A DNA stretch of 57,064 nucleotides from positions 1,238-58,301 of IMG/VR virus record IMGVR_UViG_3300030390_001403. One strand, written 5' to 3'. Position 1 is the first letter of the stretch, and every line of letters starts with the position of its first letter. Made by a program: the position numbers and the translations under genes. Source of the DNA: a virus. Shown here in pieces: positions 9,097 through 15,946 of the stretch. The notes beneath the pieces are model-generated. The model saw only the letters and a list, made by a program, of their open reading frames with translations. It had not been told where the DNA came from and searched no databases.

Positions 9097-9474
9097 ATGA
9101 ACGATAACACTGAAAAATTTAGTGGAGATATGAGCCGCAACGAAGTTGAGATAGACCTTAATAAATTTATGGCTATGGTTTCAGAGATTGGTGAACTTAA
9201 ACAAAAAATCATGGAACTAGAAAACGATAAGCAGCCTGATAACCCTTGGCAGAAATGGATATGGCTATCTAACATGATTGATGCTTGGAGAATATTCCCT
9301 AGGGCATTTTTAAGTGTATATATTATATTGCTATACAAATGCACAATATGGTTTATGGAACTACCAGCACCAACATTTGAACAGTCAGGTTTAATTTCTG
9401 TTGTAGTTGGAGCGGGTGCTGCTTGGTTTGGTCTTTACGCAGGAACAGCTAAAGATAAAATTAATAGTCAGTAA
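9097..9474 (+). CDS. Holin candidate, two-TM protein
   Basis: 125 residues. A charged N-terminal half with a coiled coil (residues 1-45) precedes two transmembrane segments, about residues 70-90 (AFLSVYIILLYKCTIWFM) and 100-118 (LISVVVGAGAAWFGLYAG). The second segment closely resembles, from memory, phage holins annotated in marine phages. It probably forms the inner-membrane lesion that lets the lysozyme reach peptidoglycan. It overlaps the next start by 1 base. Confidence 0.7.
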   Translation: MNDNTEKFSGDMSRNEVEIDLNKFMAMVSEIGELKQKIMELENDKQPDNPWQKWIWLSNMIDAWRIFPRAFLSVYIILLYKCTIWFMELPAPTFEQSGLISVVVGAGAAWFGLYAGTAKDKINSQ

Positions 9475-9767
9475 TGGAAGTATTTGACCTTATAGAAAAG
9501 GTCGGATTACCAATAGCTGGTGGCCTTGTTATGGGCTACTTTATATTTTTAATAATGAAACAGCTTATGGAAGGGCTTGTTAATAAAATTAAAACAGTAC
9601 AGGGCATAACCAAAATGCTCATAACTCGAGCATCAATAATGAATAACGATATGATTCGCATAGACACAAGCGTGTCTGCTGCGCTCAATCTAAAACCGGA
9701 TCTAGGAAGGATTGCACGGGCAGAAAACTTTGTAGAAGATGGGAAGATAGACGCTAGAAGAGACTAA
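9474..9767 (+). CDS. Small membrane protein, BhlA/holin-like; paralogue of the next gene
   Basis: 97 residues: an N-terminal hydrophobic helix (IAGGLVMGYFIFLIM), then an amphipathic cytoplasmic helix and a basic/acidic tail. It shares with the following protein the opening M....LxEKxG, a GYF at the end of the helix, and DMIR about 40 residues later, so the two are likely tandem duplicates. Topology resembles BhlA-type holins. Stop and next start overlap by 1 base. Confidence 0.6.
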   Translation: MEVFDLIEKVGLPIAGGLVMGYFIFLIMKQLMEGLVNKIKTVQGITKMLITRASIMNNDMIRIDTSVSAALNLKPDLGRIARAENFVEDGKIDARRD

Positions 9768-10045
9768 TGGATATAGTCGCTTTAGTAGAAAAGTTTGGTT
9801 TCACTACTATTATGGTAGTGGGCCTAGGCTATTTCGTTTATTACGTATGGATAACCATAACTAAAACTATTGACCCCGCCGTTGCAGAAATGCAAAAAAC
9901 TATAATACGGTTAACCGACCAACTTAGACTGCTTGACCAAGATATGATACGCTTACAAGAGAAAGTTAATACTGTATTAGAATTACGGGGTAAAGAAAAT
10001 GGTAAAGAAAAGAGGAAGACCAAGCAAAGCAGAAATAAAACGTAG
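9767..10045 (+). CDS. Small membrane protein, BhlA/holin-like; paralogue of the previous gene
   Basis: 92 residues, with one N-terminal transmembrane segment (TTIMVVGLGYFVYYVWITI), a coiled coil (AEMQKTIIRLTDQLRLLDQ) and a Lys/Arg-rich C-terminus. The conserved EKxG, GYF and DMIRL positions link it to the upstream gene. The last 47 bases overlap the csgF-like gene in another frame, so lysis and curli genes are on one transcript. Confidence 0.6.
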   Translation: MDIVALVEKFGFTTIMVVGLGYFVYYVWITITKTIDPAVAEMQKTIIRLTDQLRLLDQDMIRLQEKVNTVLELRGKENGKEKRKTKQSRNKT

Positions 10046-10526
10046 AAGAAGAGAAGAAGGTAAAGATGCTGCTATTCAGTGGGTATGTCTTTTTGGTGTT
10101 CTTATGGTGTTGGGTATATTTATACAGCAGGCTAGAGCTGACCAAATAGTACACAAGTTTAAATCCCCCAGCTTTAACGGTATGGGAACATCATCTCATT
10201 ACCTTACAATTGAGAATCAAGAGTTTAGCCGTAAGCTAACTATTAAAGAAGAAATTAAAGCTTTACAAGAAGAAATAGAACGAGAGAAAGAAAATTCTAC
10301 ACTTGCTAGATTTATGCGTAACCTTGAATCAAGAGTTTATGCTGAGTTATCTAGACAGCTAGTAAACAACCTGTTTGGCGAGACCCCTTCTTCTTCTGGT
10401 ACTATAACCCTAGAAGGTAATACGATAGAGTATACTAGTGATGGCGTTACATTAACCTTAAAGATAACAGAAGCAGATGGCACAGTTACAGAAATCACAA
10501 TACCTATTGGTACTTTTACTTTCTAG
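9999..10526 (+). CDS. csgF: CsgF-like curli assembly factor with basic N-terminal extension
   Basis: 175 residues. In curli systems CsgF is secreted through CsgG, caps its outer face and couples secretion to fibre nucleation. After a predicted cleavage site (Ala-Arg-Ala, residues 45-47) come the CsgF hallmarks: an opening like E. coli CsgF (HKFKSPSFNGMG against QFRNPNFGG), a helix ending RQLVNNLFG, and a beta-rich C-terminus in the style of TLTLKITEADG. It differs from bacterial CsgF in a roughly 23-residue, very basic leader (KKRGRPSKAEIKRRRREE, containing an AT-hook-like RGRP) before the hydrophobic segment. It is also longer (about 128 mature residues). It overlaps csgG by 50 bases. Confidence 0.85.
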   Translation: MVKKRGRPSKAEIKRRRREEGKDAAIQWVCLFGVLMVLGIFIQQARADQIVHKFKSPSFNGMGTSSHYLTIENQEFSRKLTIKEEIKALQEEIEREKENSTLARFMRNLESRVYAELSRQLVNNLFGETPSSSGTITLEGNTIEYTSDGVTLTLKITEADGTVTEITIPIGTFTF

Positions 10527-11313
10527 TTGTTCTATACTCGACCAACGAGAAGATACATACGAACAAAGATTTAAAGAACACGATGTAGTATCTATTCAAG
10601 ACCTACAATCTATTGATTTAAAGAACGCACCTGTACCAGAAATAAGTCCGGTAGTAGCCGTATACCCAACATCATTTACAGACCAAACAGGTCAACGTAA
10701 AAGCAACAGTGAGTTTGCTTTATTTAGTAGTGTTATAACTCAACAACCCAATGCTTTACTTATAAGAGCCCTTAAACATGCAGGCAATGGCGAGTTCTTT
10801 AGGGTTGTTGAAAGAGTGGGTCTTGATAATTTAACAAAAGAACGCCAGCTTATAAGATCTGCAAGAGAACAGTTTGCAACAGAAGAAGAAAAGAAAAAAC
10901 AACTAGCACCGTTGTTGTTTGCTGGAATACTAATAGAAGGTGCTGTTTTATCTTACGAGGCTAATCTAGAGTCTGGTGGTATAGGCGCTAGGTATTTAGG
11001 CATAGGAACTAGTGTGCAATACAGAGAAGATAATATAACAGTGTCGTTAAGAATGGTATCTGTAGCTACAGGCGAGGTATTGTTAGAAGTACTAAGTCAA
11101 AAAACTATATTTAGTTACGGTAAATCAGAGGATGTATTTAGATTTATTGAGGCTAATACAGAACTAGTAGAGATAGAGCTAGGCAACGCTAGAAACGAGT
11201 CATCAACCATAGCATTAATGAAAGCTATAGAAGGTGGTGTCTTGGAAATAGTTAATCTAGGATACAACAAAGGTTACTGGAATAGACAAGATACCGCCAA
11301 AGGAGTAGAATAA
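10477..11313 (+). CDS. csgG: CsgG-like outer-membrane curli secretion lipoprotein
   Basis: 278 residues, close to E. coli CsgG (277). CsgG forms a nonameric outer-membrane pore that exports curlin subunits. A lipobox Leu-Ser-Ser-Cys places the lipid on C18. Family blocks are strongly conserved: FTDQTGQ, NLTKERQLIRSARE, ILIEGAVLSYEANLESGG, IGARYLGIGTSVQY and MVSVATGEVL, with FRFIE and a final IEGGVLEIVNLG. In the constriction loop the E. coli Phe56 seems kept (LFSS), but Tyr51 and Asn55 are not. The gene is intact and starts inside csgF. The beta-barrel strand region (YREDNITVSLRM, then VLSQKTIFSYG) is present, so a functional pore is likely. Confidence 0.93.
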   Translation: MAQLQKSQYLLVLLLSSCSILDQREDTYEQRFKEHDVVSIQDLQSIDLKNAPVPEISPVVAVYPTSFTDQTGQRKSNSEFALFSSVITQQPNALLIRALKHAGNGEFFRVVERVGLDNLTKERQLIRSAREQFATEEEKKKQLAPLLFAGILIEGAVLSYEANLESGGIGARYLGIGTSVQYREDNITVSLRMVSVATGEVLLEVLSQKTIFSYGKSEDVFRFIEANTELVEIELGNARNESSTIALMKAIEGGVLEIVNLGYNKGYWNRQDTAKGVE

Positions 11314-11317
11314 TTAC

Positions 11318-12043
11318 ATGAAGAACAAGCTTATAAGTTTACTTGCTGTTTTTTGTATAGGAGTTACTGGAGCAGACAACGAAATCTTTATCGACCAATC
11401 AGGTACTGGGGCTAATATAGACCTAGAACAATTAGGTATCTCAAACATTATTGGTGGACTTAGTTCATCAGCAGGCAGTCTAACAGCGCTTGATTTAGAC
11501 GGTACTAGTCTTACCCTAGATATTAATATGATTGGAAATACTAACAAATTTCTTGGGGATATTTTAGCAAACAGCTTTACCGGTTCTTATAATTTTATAG
11601 GTTCTACAAACACGTTCACTCTCCAGGTAGATCCAACCAACACGTACGGAGCTAACAGCTCTAATCAAAACGTAGCTGTAACAGGAGCTGGAAACACATT
11701 TACTTTAAATCAAGGCACGTCCGCATTAGCTGCTACTCTAGATTTAGATTGGATTATTCAAGGTTCTAATAACACAATTGTATCAAACATTAATATTGAC
11801 GGTGCAACTAACTATATGGATATAGATGGTAGTGATAACACAGTTAATTATACGGGAACAGGCGTAACAGCTAGTGCTGGTGGTTATTTCTATTTAGACC
11901 ACACAGGTGGCCAAAGAACCTTTAATATCCAACAACTGAGCACCCAAGACAATGACTGGCTTAAAATTATATCAATTGGTGGCAACGCTTCTTCTACTGT
12001 TTGTGTCGTTCAAAACGACCAAGGTACAAGCACAAGCTGCTGA
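11318..12043 (+). CDS. Curlin-like secreted beta-repeat protein (CsgA/B analogue)
   Basis: 241 residues, 4 bases after csgG. The signal peptide (MKNKLISLLAVFCIGVTGA) is followed by about 8-10 degenerate repeats of the curlin kind, with polar Asn/Gln/Gly spaced along short strands: IFIDQSGTGANIDLEQLG, MIGNTNKF, NVAVTGAGNTFTLNQG, IIQGSNNTIV, MDIDGSDNTV. Curlin repeats (Gln-x-Gly-x-x-Asn...) stack as a beta-solenoid amyloid. These are looser than E. coli CsgA and richer in Asp/Thr. The C-terminus holds two Cys (229 and the last residue, 241). Gene order makes it the probable CsgG substrate. No separate CsgE or CsgC is seen. Confidence 0.78.
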   Translation: MKNKLISLLAVFCIGVTGADNEIFIDQSGTGANIDLEQLGISNIIGGLSSSAGSLTALDLDGTSLTLDINMIGNTNKFLGDILANSFTGSYNFIGSTNTFTLQVDPTNTYGANSSNQNVAVTGAGNTFTLNQGTSALAATLDLDWIIQGSNNTIVSNINIDGATNYMDIDGSDNTVNYTGTGVTASAGGYFYLDHTGGQRTFNIQQLSTQDNDWLKIISIGGNASSTVCVVQNDQGTSTSC

Positions 12044-13070
12044 TATTGGCGGTATATCTGAGCTAAATGGTTCAGCACAAATAGTAAGAGACAAACCCTA
12101 CCAAGCAGATTTAAAGTTTGCCATACAAAGCAACGATGAAGCTATAACTACAGACGGTAGAATGGCTATAACATTTCTTGATGATTCAATAGTAAAGTTA
12201 ACTGAACATTCTAAGTTAACAATAAACGAATACATATACGACCCTGATCCATCCAAGGCAAAGATGGCTCTTACCTTTGGTCTTGGTACTGCTAGGTTTA
12301 TTAGTAGTAACCTAAACAAAATAAACAAAAGCAATATAAAGTTATCCACGCCCACGGCCGACATAGCAATACGTGGAACAGACTTTACAGCTACAGTTGA
12401 TGAGCTGGGACGTAGTCTAATTATTCTTTTACCAGACGCTTTTGGTTTATCTAGTGGAGAAATAGAAGTGGTAACAGCTATGGGGACCGTCTTATTAAAT
12501 AAACCTTTTGAAGCTACAACAGTTAGTGTGTTTGAATCTGCTCCTAGTAAACCTGTAATACTGGATTTAACGTTAGACCTTATTGATAATATGCTTATTG
12601 TTACTCCTCCTAAAGAAGAAAAAACAACCTACGCTGAAAATATATCGACTAAACAAGAAAGTATTTTAGACTTTAATGAGTTAGATGTAGATTATCTTGA
12701 CGTTGATTACTTAGGAGAGGATGAGCTTGAGTTTACAGAACTAGATATTAATTTTTTAGATGTAAACTATTTAGAAGACCTTCTTAATGTACTAGATGCA
12801 TTGGCCATAGCAGAAGAAAAAGACCAACTAGCACAAGCTACAAGCACTCAAATAGTAGGGACGTCTTTAGGTAAAGACCCCGACACCCAGATTACTACAT
12901 TAATAACAGGAAATGTAGTAAGCTTAAGAAGGAACGTTAATGAATCTGTACGGTTAGATGTTAACGGAAGTGAGTCTTACACGGTAATATTTATACAAGA
13001 CGGTGTATCAAATGTTGTTAAGATTAATGGTGGAGGAGAGTCTGTCATTACAATAACTCAAGGAGGATAA
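11952..13070 (+). CDS. FecR-domain periplasmic/exported protein with curlin-like C-terminal repeat
   Basis: 372 residues. The signal peptide ends at VQAQA (about residue 29). A FecR domain (about residues 35-190) shows its usual pattern: LNGSAQIVR, EAITTDGRMAITFLDDSIVKL, FGLGTARFI, STPTADIAIRGTDF and GEIEV. A strongly acidic Asp-Leu/Tyr repeat (DYLDVDYLGEDELEF) spans residues 240-275. The final 50 residues form a beta-rich module ending VIFIQDGVSNVVKI, which looks like one curlin repeat. Its start lies inside the curlin gene (92-base overlap in another frame). A good aggagg site at its 3' end serves the cyclase gene. FecR domains usually sense periplasmic or surface states. Confidence 0.82.
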   Translation: MTGLKLYQLVATLLLLFVSFKTTKVQAQAADIGGISELNGSAQIVRDKPYQADLKFAIQSNDEAITTDGRMAITFLDDSIVKLTEHSKLTINEYIYDPDPSKAKMALTFGLGTARFISSNLNKINKSNIKLSTPTADIAIRGTDFTATVDELGRSLIILLPDAFGLSSGEIEVVTAMGTVLLNKPFEATTVSVFESAPSKPVILDLTLDLIDNMLIVTPPKEEKTTYAENISTKQESILDFNELDVDYLDVDYLGEDELEFTELDINFLDVNYLEDLLNVLDALAIAEEKDQLAQATSTQIVGTSLGKDPDTQITTLITGNVVSLRRNVNESVRLDVNGSESYTVIFIQDGVSNVVKINGGGESVITITQGG

Positions 13071-13071
13071 T

Positions 13072-14817
13072 GTGAAGAAATGGATTTCGTTTGTTGGCGT
13101 AGGGTTACTTTGTTTACCCTTATTATTCAATGTGCAGGCATTAGAAGTACTTAAACTAAAAGTATTTGATGCTTTCGTACAAACTCCTGATCCTACTGGT
13201 TTCTTTGTAACATTAGATATTACTGAAACAGATGTAAGTCAGGCAGGCGGTTGGCCTTTTCCTAGGCAAGACTTAGCTAAAATACAAAACAATTTAATTA
13301 AAGCTGGAGCTATGGGTGTGGGTTGGGTAGTGGCTTTTCCAGAAGCAGATAGATTTGGCGGGGATGAAACCTTTGCTAGATCCCTTGCAAGCATACCAAG
13401 TGTCCTAGCCATGTTTGAAAGCAACACGGGGGTTGTGCCGCCTACTACGGGTACTGTTATATTAGGAAAAGGTGCGGACGGAATACCAGCTAGCGGCGTA
13501 ATAGTTAACACGGATATTTTAAGAAAGGCTACTAACGAAGGGATTGCAGCAGCTAGAGTAGATGTAGATAATCTTGTAAGAAGAATGCCTTTGCTTATGC
13601 AAACAAACACAGGGTGGGCTCCAGCTTTTGGTACGGAAGTTTTAAAGATACTGTCTAATACTGATACTTATATTATACGTACAGAACAACAACAAATAGC
13701 TGGTATAAAAGTACCTAACTTTGGTGAGATAGCAACCGATGGCCTAGGTAGGAAGTGGGTGTCCTGGGTTAATACTCCACGGACCACGCTCGATGATATG
13801 GATGTAGAAGGTAAGTTTGTATTTGTAGGAGTTAGTGCCAAAGGAGTAATGCCACAAATTGCTGTACCTACAGGGCTTTTATATCCACACGAAGTACAAG
13901 CTGCGCTTACAGAAAGTTTATTTTTTGAGTCTCCACAAATACCCGGAGCAAGTCTACTATATGAATTACTTATATTAGTAACAGTATTATTATCAGCTGT
14001 ATTTATAATACGTATGTTTGGTTTAGTCGGCACTGTTGTAGGAATAGTAGGGCTTGGATCTATAACAGCAGCAGGTGGCTGGTATCTTATAACTTCTAAT
14101 ATACTTATAGATGTTAGTTATAGTTTGTTATCAATGATACTTATATCTGTACAAGAATTTTACCTAAGATTTAATGAACAATTTAAGTTACGACAGTTAA
14201 TTAAAAAACAATTCGAACACTACTTAGATCCCAGGCAGGTTGCACGTTTGCAAGATAACCCAGAGCTTCTTAAACTAGGAGGAGAAAAACGTGTTTGTAC
14301 GTTTTTGTTTACTGACGTTAGGGGTTTTACTAACTTGTCAGAAAAATTAGAACCTGAAGAAGTAACAGAGATAATGAATAAAGTACTTACCGTACAAGTT
14401 CAATGCATCCAGGCACACGGTGGTATGGTAGACAAATTTATTGGTGATGCATGTATGGCTATATTTAATGCTCCTTTAGATTTAGATGAACATGAGCAAA
14501 GAGCTGTTGCTTGTGCTAGAGATATGCGTACAGCAATTAGAATGCTACAAAAAGAATTGCCTGAACCAATTGCAATTGGCATAGGTGTTAATACAGGTCC
14601 TGCTGTTATTGGTAATATGGGAAGTGATACAAGGTTTGATTATTCGGCAATAGGAGATGCTGTGAATACAGCTGCACGATTAGAATCTGCTACGAAAGAA
14701 GCAGGTGTTGATCTGTTAATTGGTGAGTCTACACGTACAAAAATACCAGAAGCTAGGTTCTGTAAAAAAATGTACGTTAAAGGAAAAAAAGATGCACTCA
14801 AAGTGTATACTATTTAA
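13072..14817 (+). CDS. CHASE2-domain transmembrane adenylate cyclase (class III)
   Basis: 581 residues, GTG start with an aggagg site 6 bases upstream. Order: N-terminal membrane anchor (residues 1-24), CHASE2 sensor in the periplasm (about 25-285; ITETDVSQAGGWPFPR is typical), three transmembrane helices (about 295-362), a short linker and the class III cyclase domain (about 405-581). Catalytic residues are all present: metal-binding D415 (FTDVRGFTNLSE) and D459 (DKFIGDACMAIF), transition-state N532 and R536 (YSAIGDAVNTAARLE). K455 and D523 are the adenine-selecting pair, so cAMP rather than cGMP is expected. It ends 1 base before the next ATG. In bacteria such receptors convert an extracytoplasmic cue into cAMP. 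Its presence in a phage operon is exceptional. Confidence 0.93.
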   Translation: MKKWISFVGVGLLCLPLLFNVQALEVLKLKVFDAFVQTPDPTGFFVTLDITETDVSQAGGWPFPRQDLAKIQNNLIKAGAMGVGWVVAFPEADRFGGDETFARSLASIPSVLAMFESNTGVVPPTTGTVILGKGADGIPASGVIVNTDILRKATNEGIAAARVDVDNLVRRMPLLMQTNTGWAPAFGTEVLKILSNTDTYIIRTEQQQIAGIKVPNFGEIATDGLGRKWVSWVNTPRTTLDDMDVEGKFVFVGVSAKGVMPQIAVPTGLLYPHEVQAALTESLFFESPQIPGASLLYELLILVTVLLSAVFIIRMFGLVGTVVGIVGLGSITAAGGWYLITSNILIDVSYSLLSMILISVQEFYLRFNEQFKLRQLIKKQFEHYLDPRQVARLQDNPELLKLGGEKRVCTFLFTDVRGFTNLSEKLEPEEVTEIMNKVLTVQVQCIQAHGGMVDKFIGDACMAIFNAPLDLDEHEQRAVACARDMRTAIRMLQKELPEPIAIGIGVNTGPAVIGNMGSDTRFDYSAIGDAVNTAARLESATKEAGVDLLIGESTRTKIPEARFCKKMYVKGKKDALKVYTI

Positions 14818-15075
14818 ATGGCTAGAGACTATAAAAAAGAATATGCTAATTACCATAGTAAACCTAAACAAAAAAAGAATAGGGCTATGAGAAATTTAGC
14901 TAATAGAACGGCTAAAAGATTAGGACAGATTGTAAAAGGAGATGGCAATGACGTTCACCACAAAGATGGAAACCCTAGAAATAACAAGACATCTAATTTA
15001 AAAGTTAAATCTGCTTCTGAAAATAGGTCTTATGCTAGAACTAAGAAAGCAAGGAAAAAAAACCCAAAAGCGTAA
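14818..15075 (+). CDS. Small basic HNH-like protein
   Basis: 85 residues, abutting the cyclase stop. The central DVHHKDGNPRNNKTSNLKV resembles the metal-binding beta-beta-alpha core of HNH nucleases (His-His...Asn...Asn), flanked by very basic helices. At 85 residues it is short for an active HNH endonuclease, and the last His ligand is unclear. Similar small proteins are frequent in marine phages with no proven function. It is the last gene of the rightward block. Confidence 0.65.
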   Translation: MARDYKKEYANYHSKPKQKKNRAMRNLANRTAKRLGQIVKGDGNDVHHKDGNPRNNKTSNLKVKSASENRSYARTKKARKKNPKA

Positions 15076-15164
15076 AAAACGACCTCATGAGAGCTCGCAC
15101 ATAGCGTTTTGTTTACAGTAGTAAGGCCTAAGCTTCAACTTAAACAACTTTTTAATGAACTTTA
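15076..15164. other. Convergent intergenic region between the two gene blocks
   Basis: 89 bases between the end of the rightward block and the end of the leftward replication block. An aaaacg...cgtttt pair with a 23-base loop and the palindromes ctcatgag and gagctc are visible. A clear stem followed by a T-tract is not, so termination here is expected from position but not proven by sequence. Confidence 0.35.
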
Positions 15165-15404
15165 TTATAAGTTCTTCTGAGAAGTTTTAGTATTTTTTAA
15201 AGTTTCTACTAGTTTATTTAGATACCATTGGGCTTTTTCTAAGTCTTGTGTACCATTTTTAGCTTCGTAACGCCAAATGTATTTTAAAATATTACCTTTT
15301 AGGTAACCTTTAAAAGCATCAGGTGTCATACTTTCTTCTATTGCTACAATACACTCTATATTTCCTGTGTTGTAGTGTGGGGGTGAGTTAACCATGTCAG
15401 TCAT
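15165..15404 (-). CDS. DUF3310 protein
   Basis: 79 residues. The full family signature is visible: MVNSPPHYNTGNIECIVAIE, then GYLKGNILKYIWRYEAKNGT and DLEKAQWYLNKLVE. DUF3310 proteins are very common in phage replication regions. Some are annotated as nucleotide-kinase-like, but the biochemical role is not settled. Its ATG overlaps the stop of the upstream small gene (ATGA), which couples translation. It is the last gene of the leftward block. Confidence 0.9.
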   Translation of the reverse strand: MTDMVNSPPHYNTGNIECIVAIEESMTPDAFKGYLKGNILKYIWRYEAKNGTQDLEKAQWYLNKLVETLKNTKTSQKNL

Positions 15405-15490
15405 TTTCTTTTCCTAAATAATTTATCTTCTGTTCTTTGAAAAGATCTTTCTAAGAACTTGGTTAGCCATTCGCTAAATAGTTTTTTCAT
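15401..15490 (-). CDS. Small basic peptide (29 aa) linking two coupled genes
   Basis: The peptide opens MKKLFSEWLTKFLERSF and ends with a Lys/Arg cluster. Its ATG overlaps the stop of the nuclease gene (ATGA at 15487-15490), and its own stop overlaps the ATG of the DUF3310 gene. The double ATGA coupling argues that it is translated. The amphipathic basic helix has no known role. It may simply keep ribosomes running between the flanking genes. Confidence 0.55.
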   Translation of the reverse strand: MKKLFSEWLTKFLERSFQRTEDKLFRKRK

Positions 15491-15903
15491 TGTTTTTTTC
15501 CTAAACAAAAATTAGTTAACGACTCTATATACATTTTAAAAGGTATAGCTTCGTCGTTAAATTGTTTTACTGTTAATTCTTCAATTGTAAAATCTTCAGT
15601 AACGTACACAAGATCTCCAGATGCAAAAACAGCGTACGTAAACATATTGTGGTTTGCTCGTTCTGTAAGCCATATACGTTGTTGAGCAGATAAGTTTATT
15701 TTAATTTTTGATGTGGGTTTGGTAGGGAGCGTATCTTTGTATTTATATTCGATAAAACAGTGATTAGCTCTGCCAGAGTAAAAAGTATCTGCAACACCGC
15801 CATGATAAGGGTCGTTGATTTTCCAACGGTAAATCTCCTTGGGCAGGTGCTTATGTACTTTATTAATAAACTCCTTTTCTTGCACATAAAAAGTATACCA
15901 CAC
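15487..15903 (-). CDS. PD-(D/E)XK nuclease, VRR-NUC-like
   Basis: 138 residues from a GTG. The core GGVADTFYSG (metal Asp) and FIEYKYKD (Glu-x-Lys), followed by INLSAQQRIWLTERA, is the pattern of phage VRR-NUC-type endonucleases, which cut branched DNA such as junctions during recombination or packaging. The start is uncertain: no strong ribosome site precedes the GTG at 15903, and a GTG six codons downstream (15885) is equally possible. It lies at the end of the replication operon. Confidence 0.75.
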   Translation of the reverse strand: MWYTFYVQEKEFINKVHKHLPKEIYRWKINDPYHGGVADTFYSGRANHCFIEYKYKDTLPTKPTSKIKINLSAQQRIWLTERANHNMFTYAVFASGDLVYVTEDFTIEELTVKQFNDEAIPFKMYIESLTNFCLGKKQ

Positions 15904-15913
15904 GTACTTAGGC

Positions 15914-15930
15914 GCGAACCATTAGTTCGC
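15914..15930. other. Small hairpin between replication genes
   Basis: gcgaac and gttcgc form a 6-base stem with a 5-base loop in the 43-base gap between the nuclease start and the preceding stop. There is no T-tract, so it is more likely an RNA processing or translation-insulating hairpin than a terminator. Confidence 0.4.
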
Positions 15931-15946
15931 ACCCGTACGTAAGTTA

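Noticed and set aside
14818-15075. Active HNH homing endonuclease
   Set aside because: Only the first half of the metal-binding core is clear and the protein is very short, so only an HNH-like label is given.
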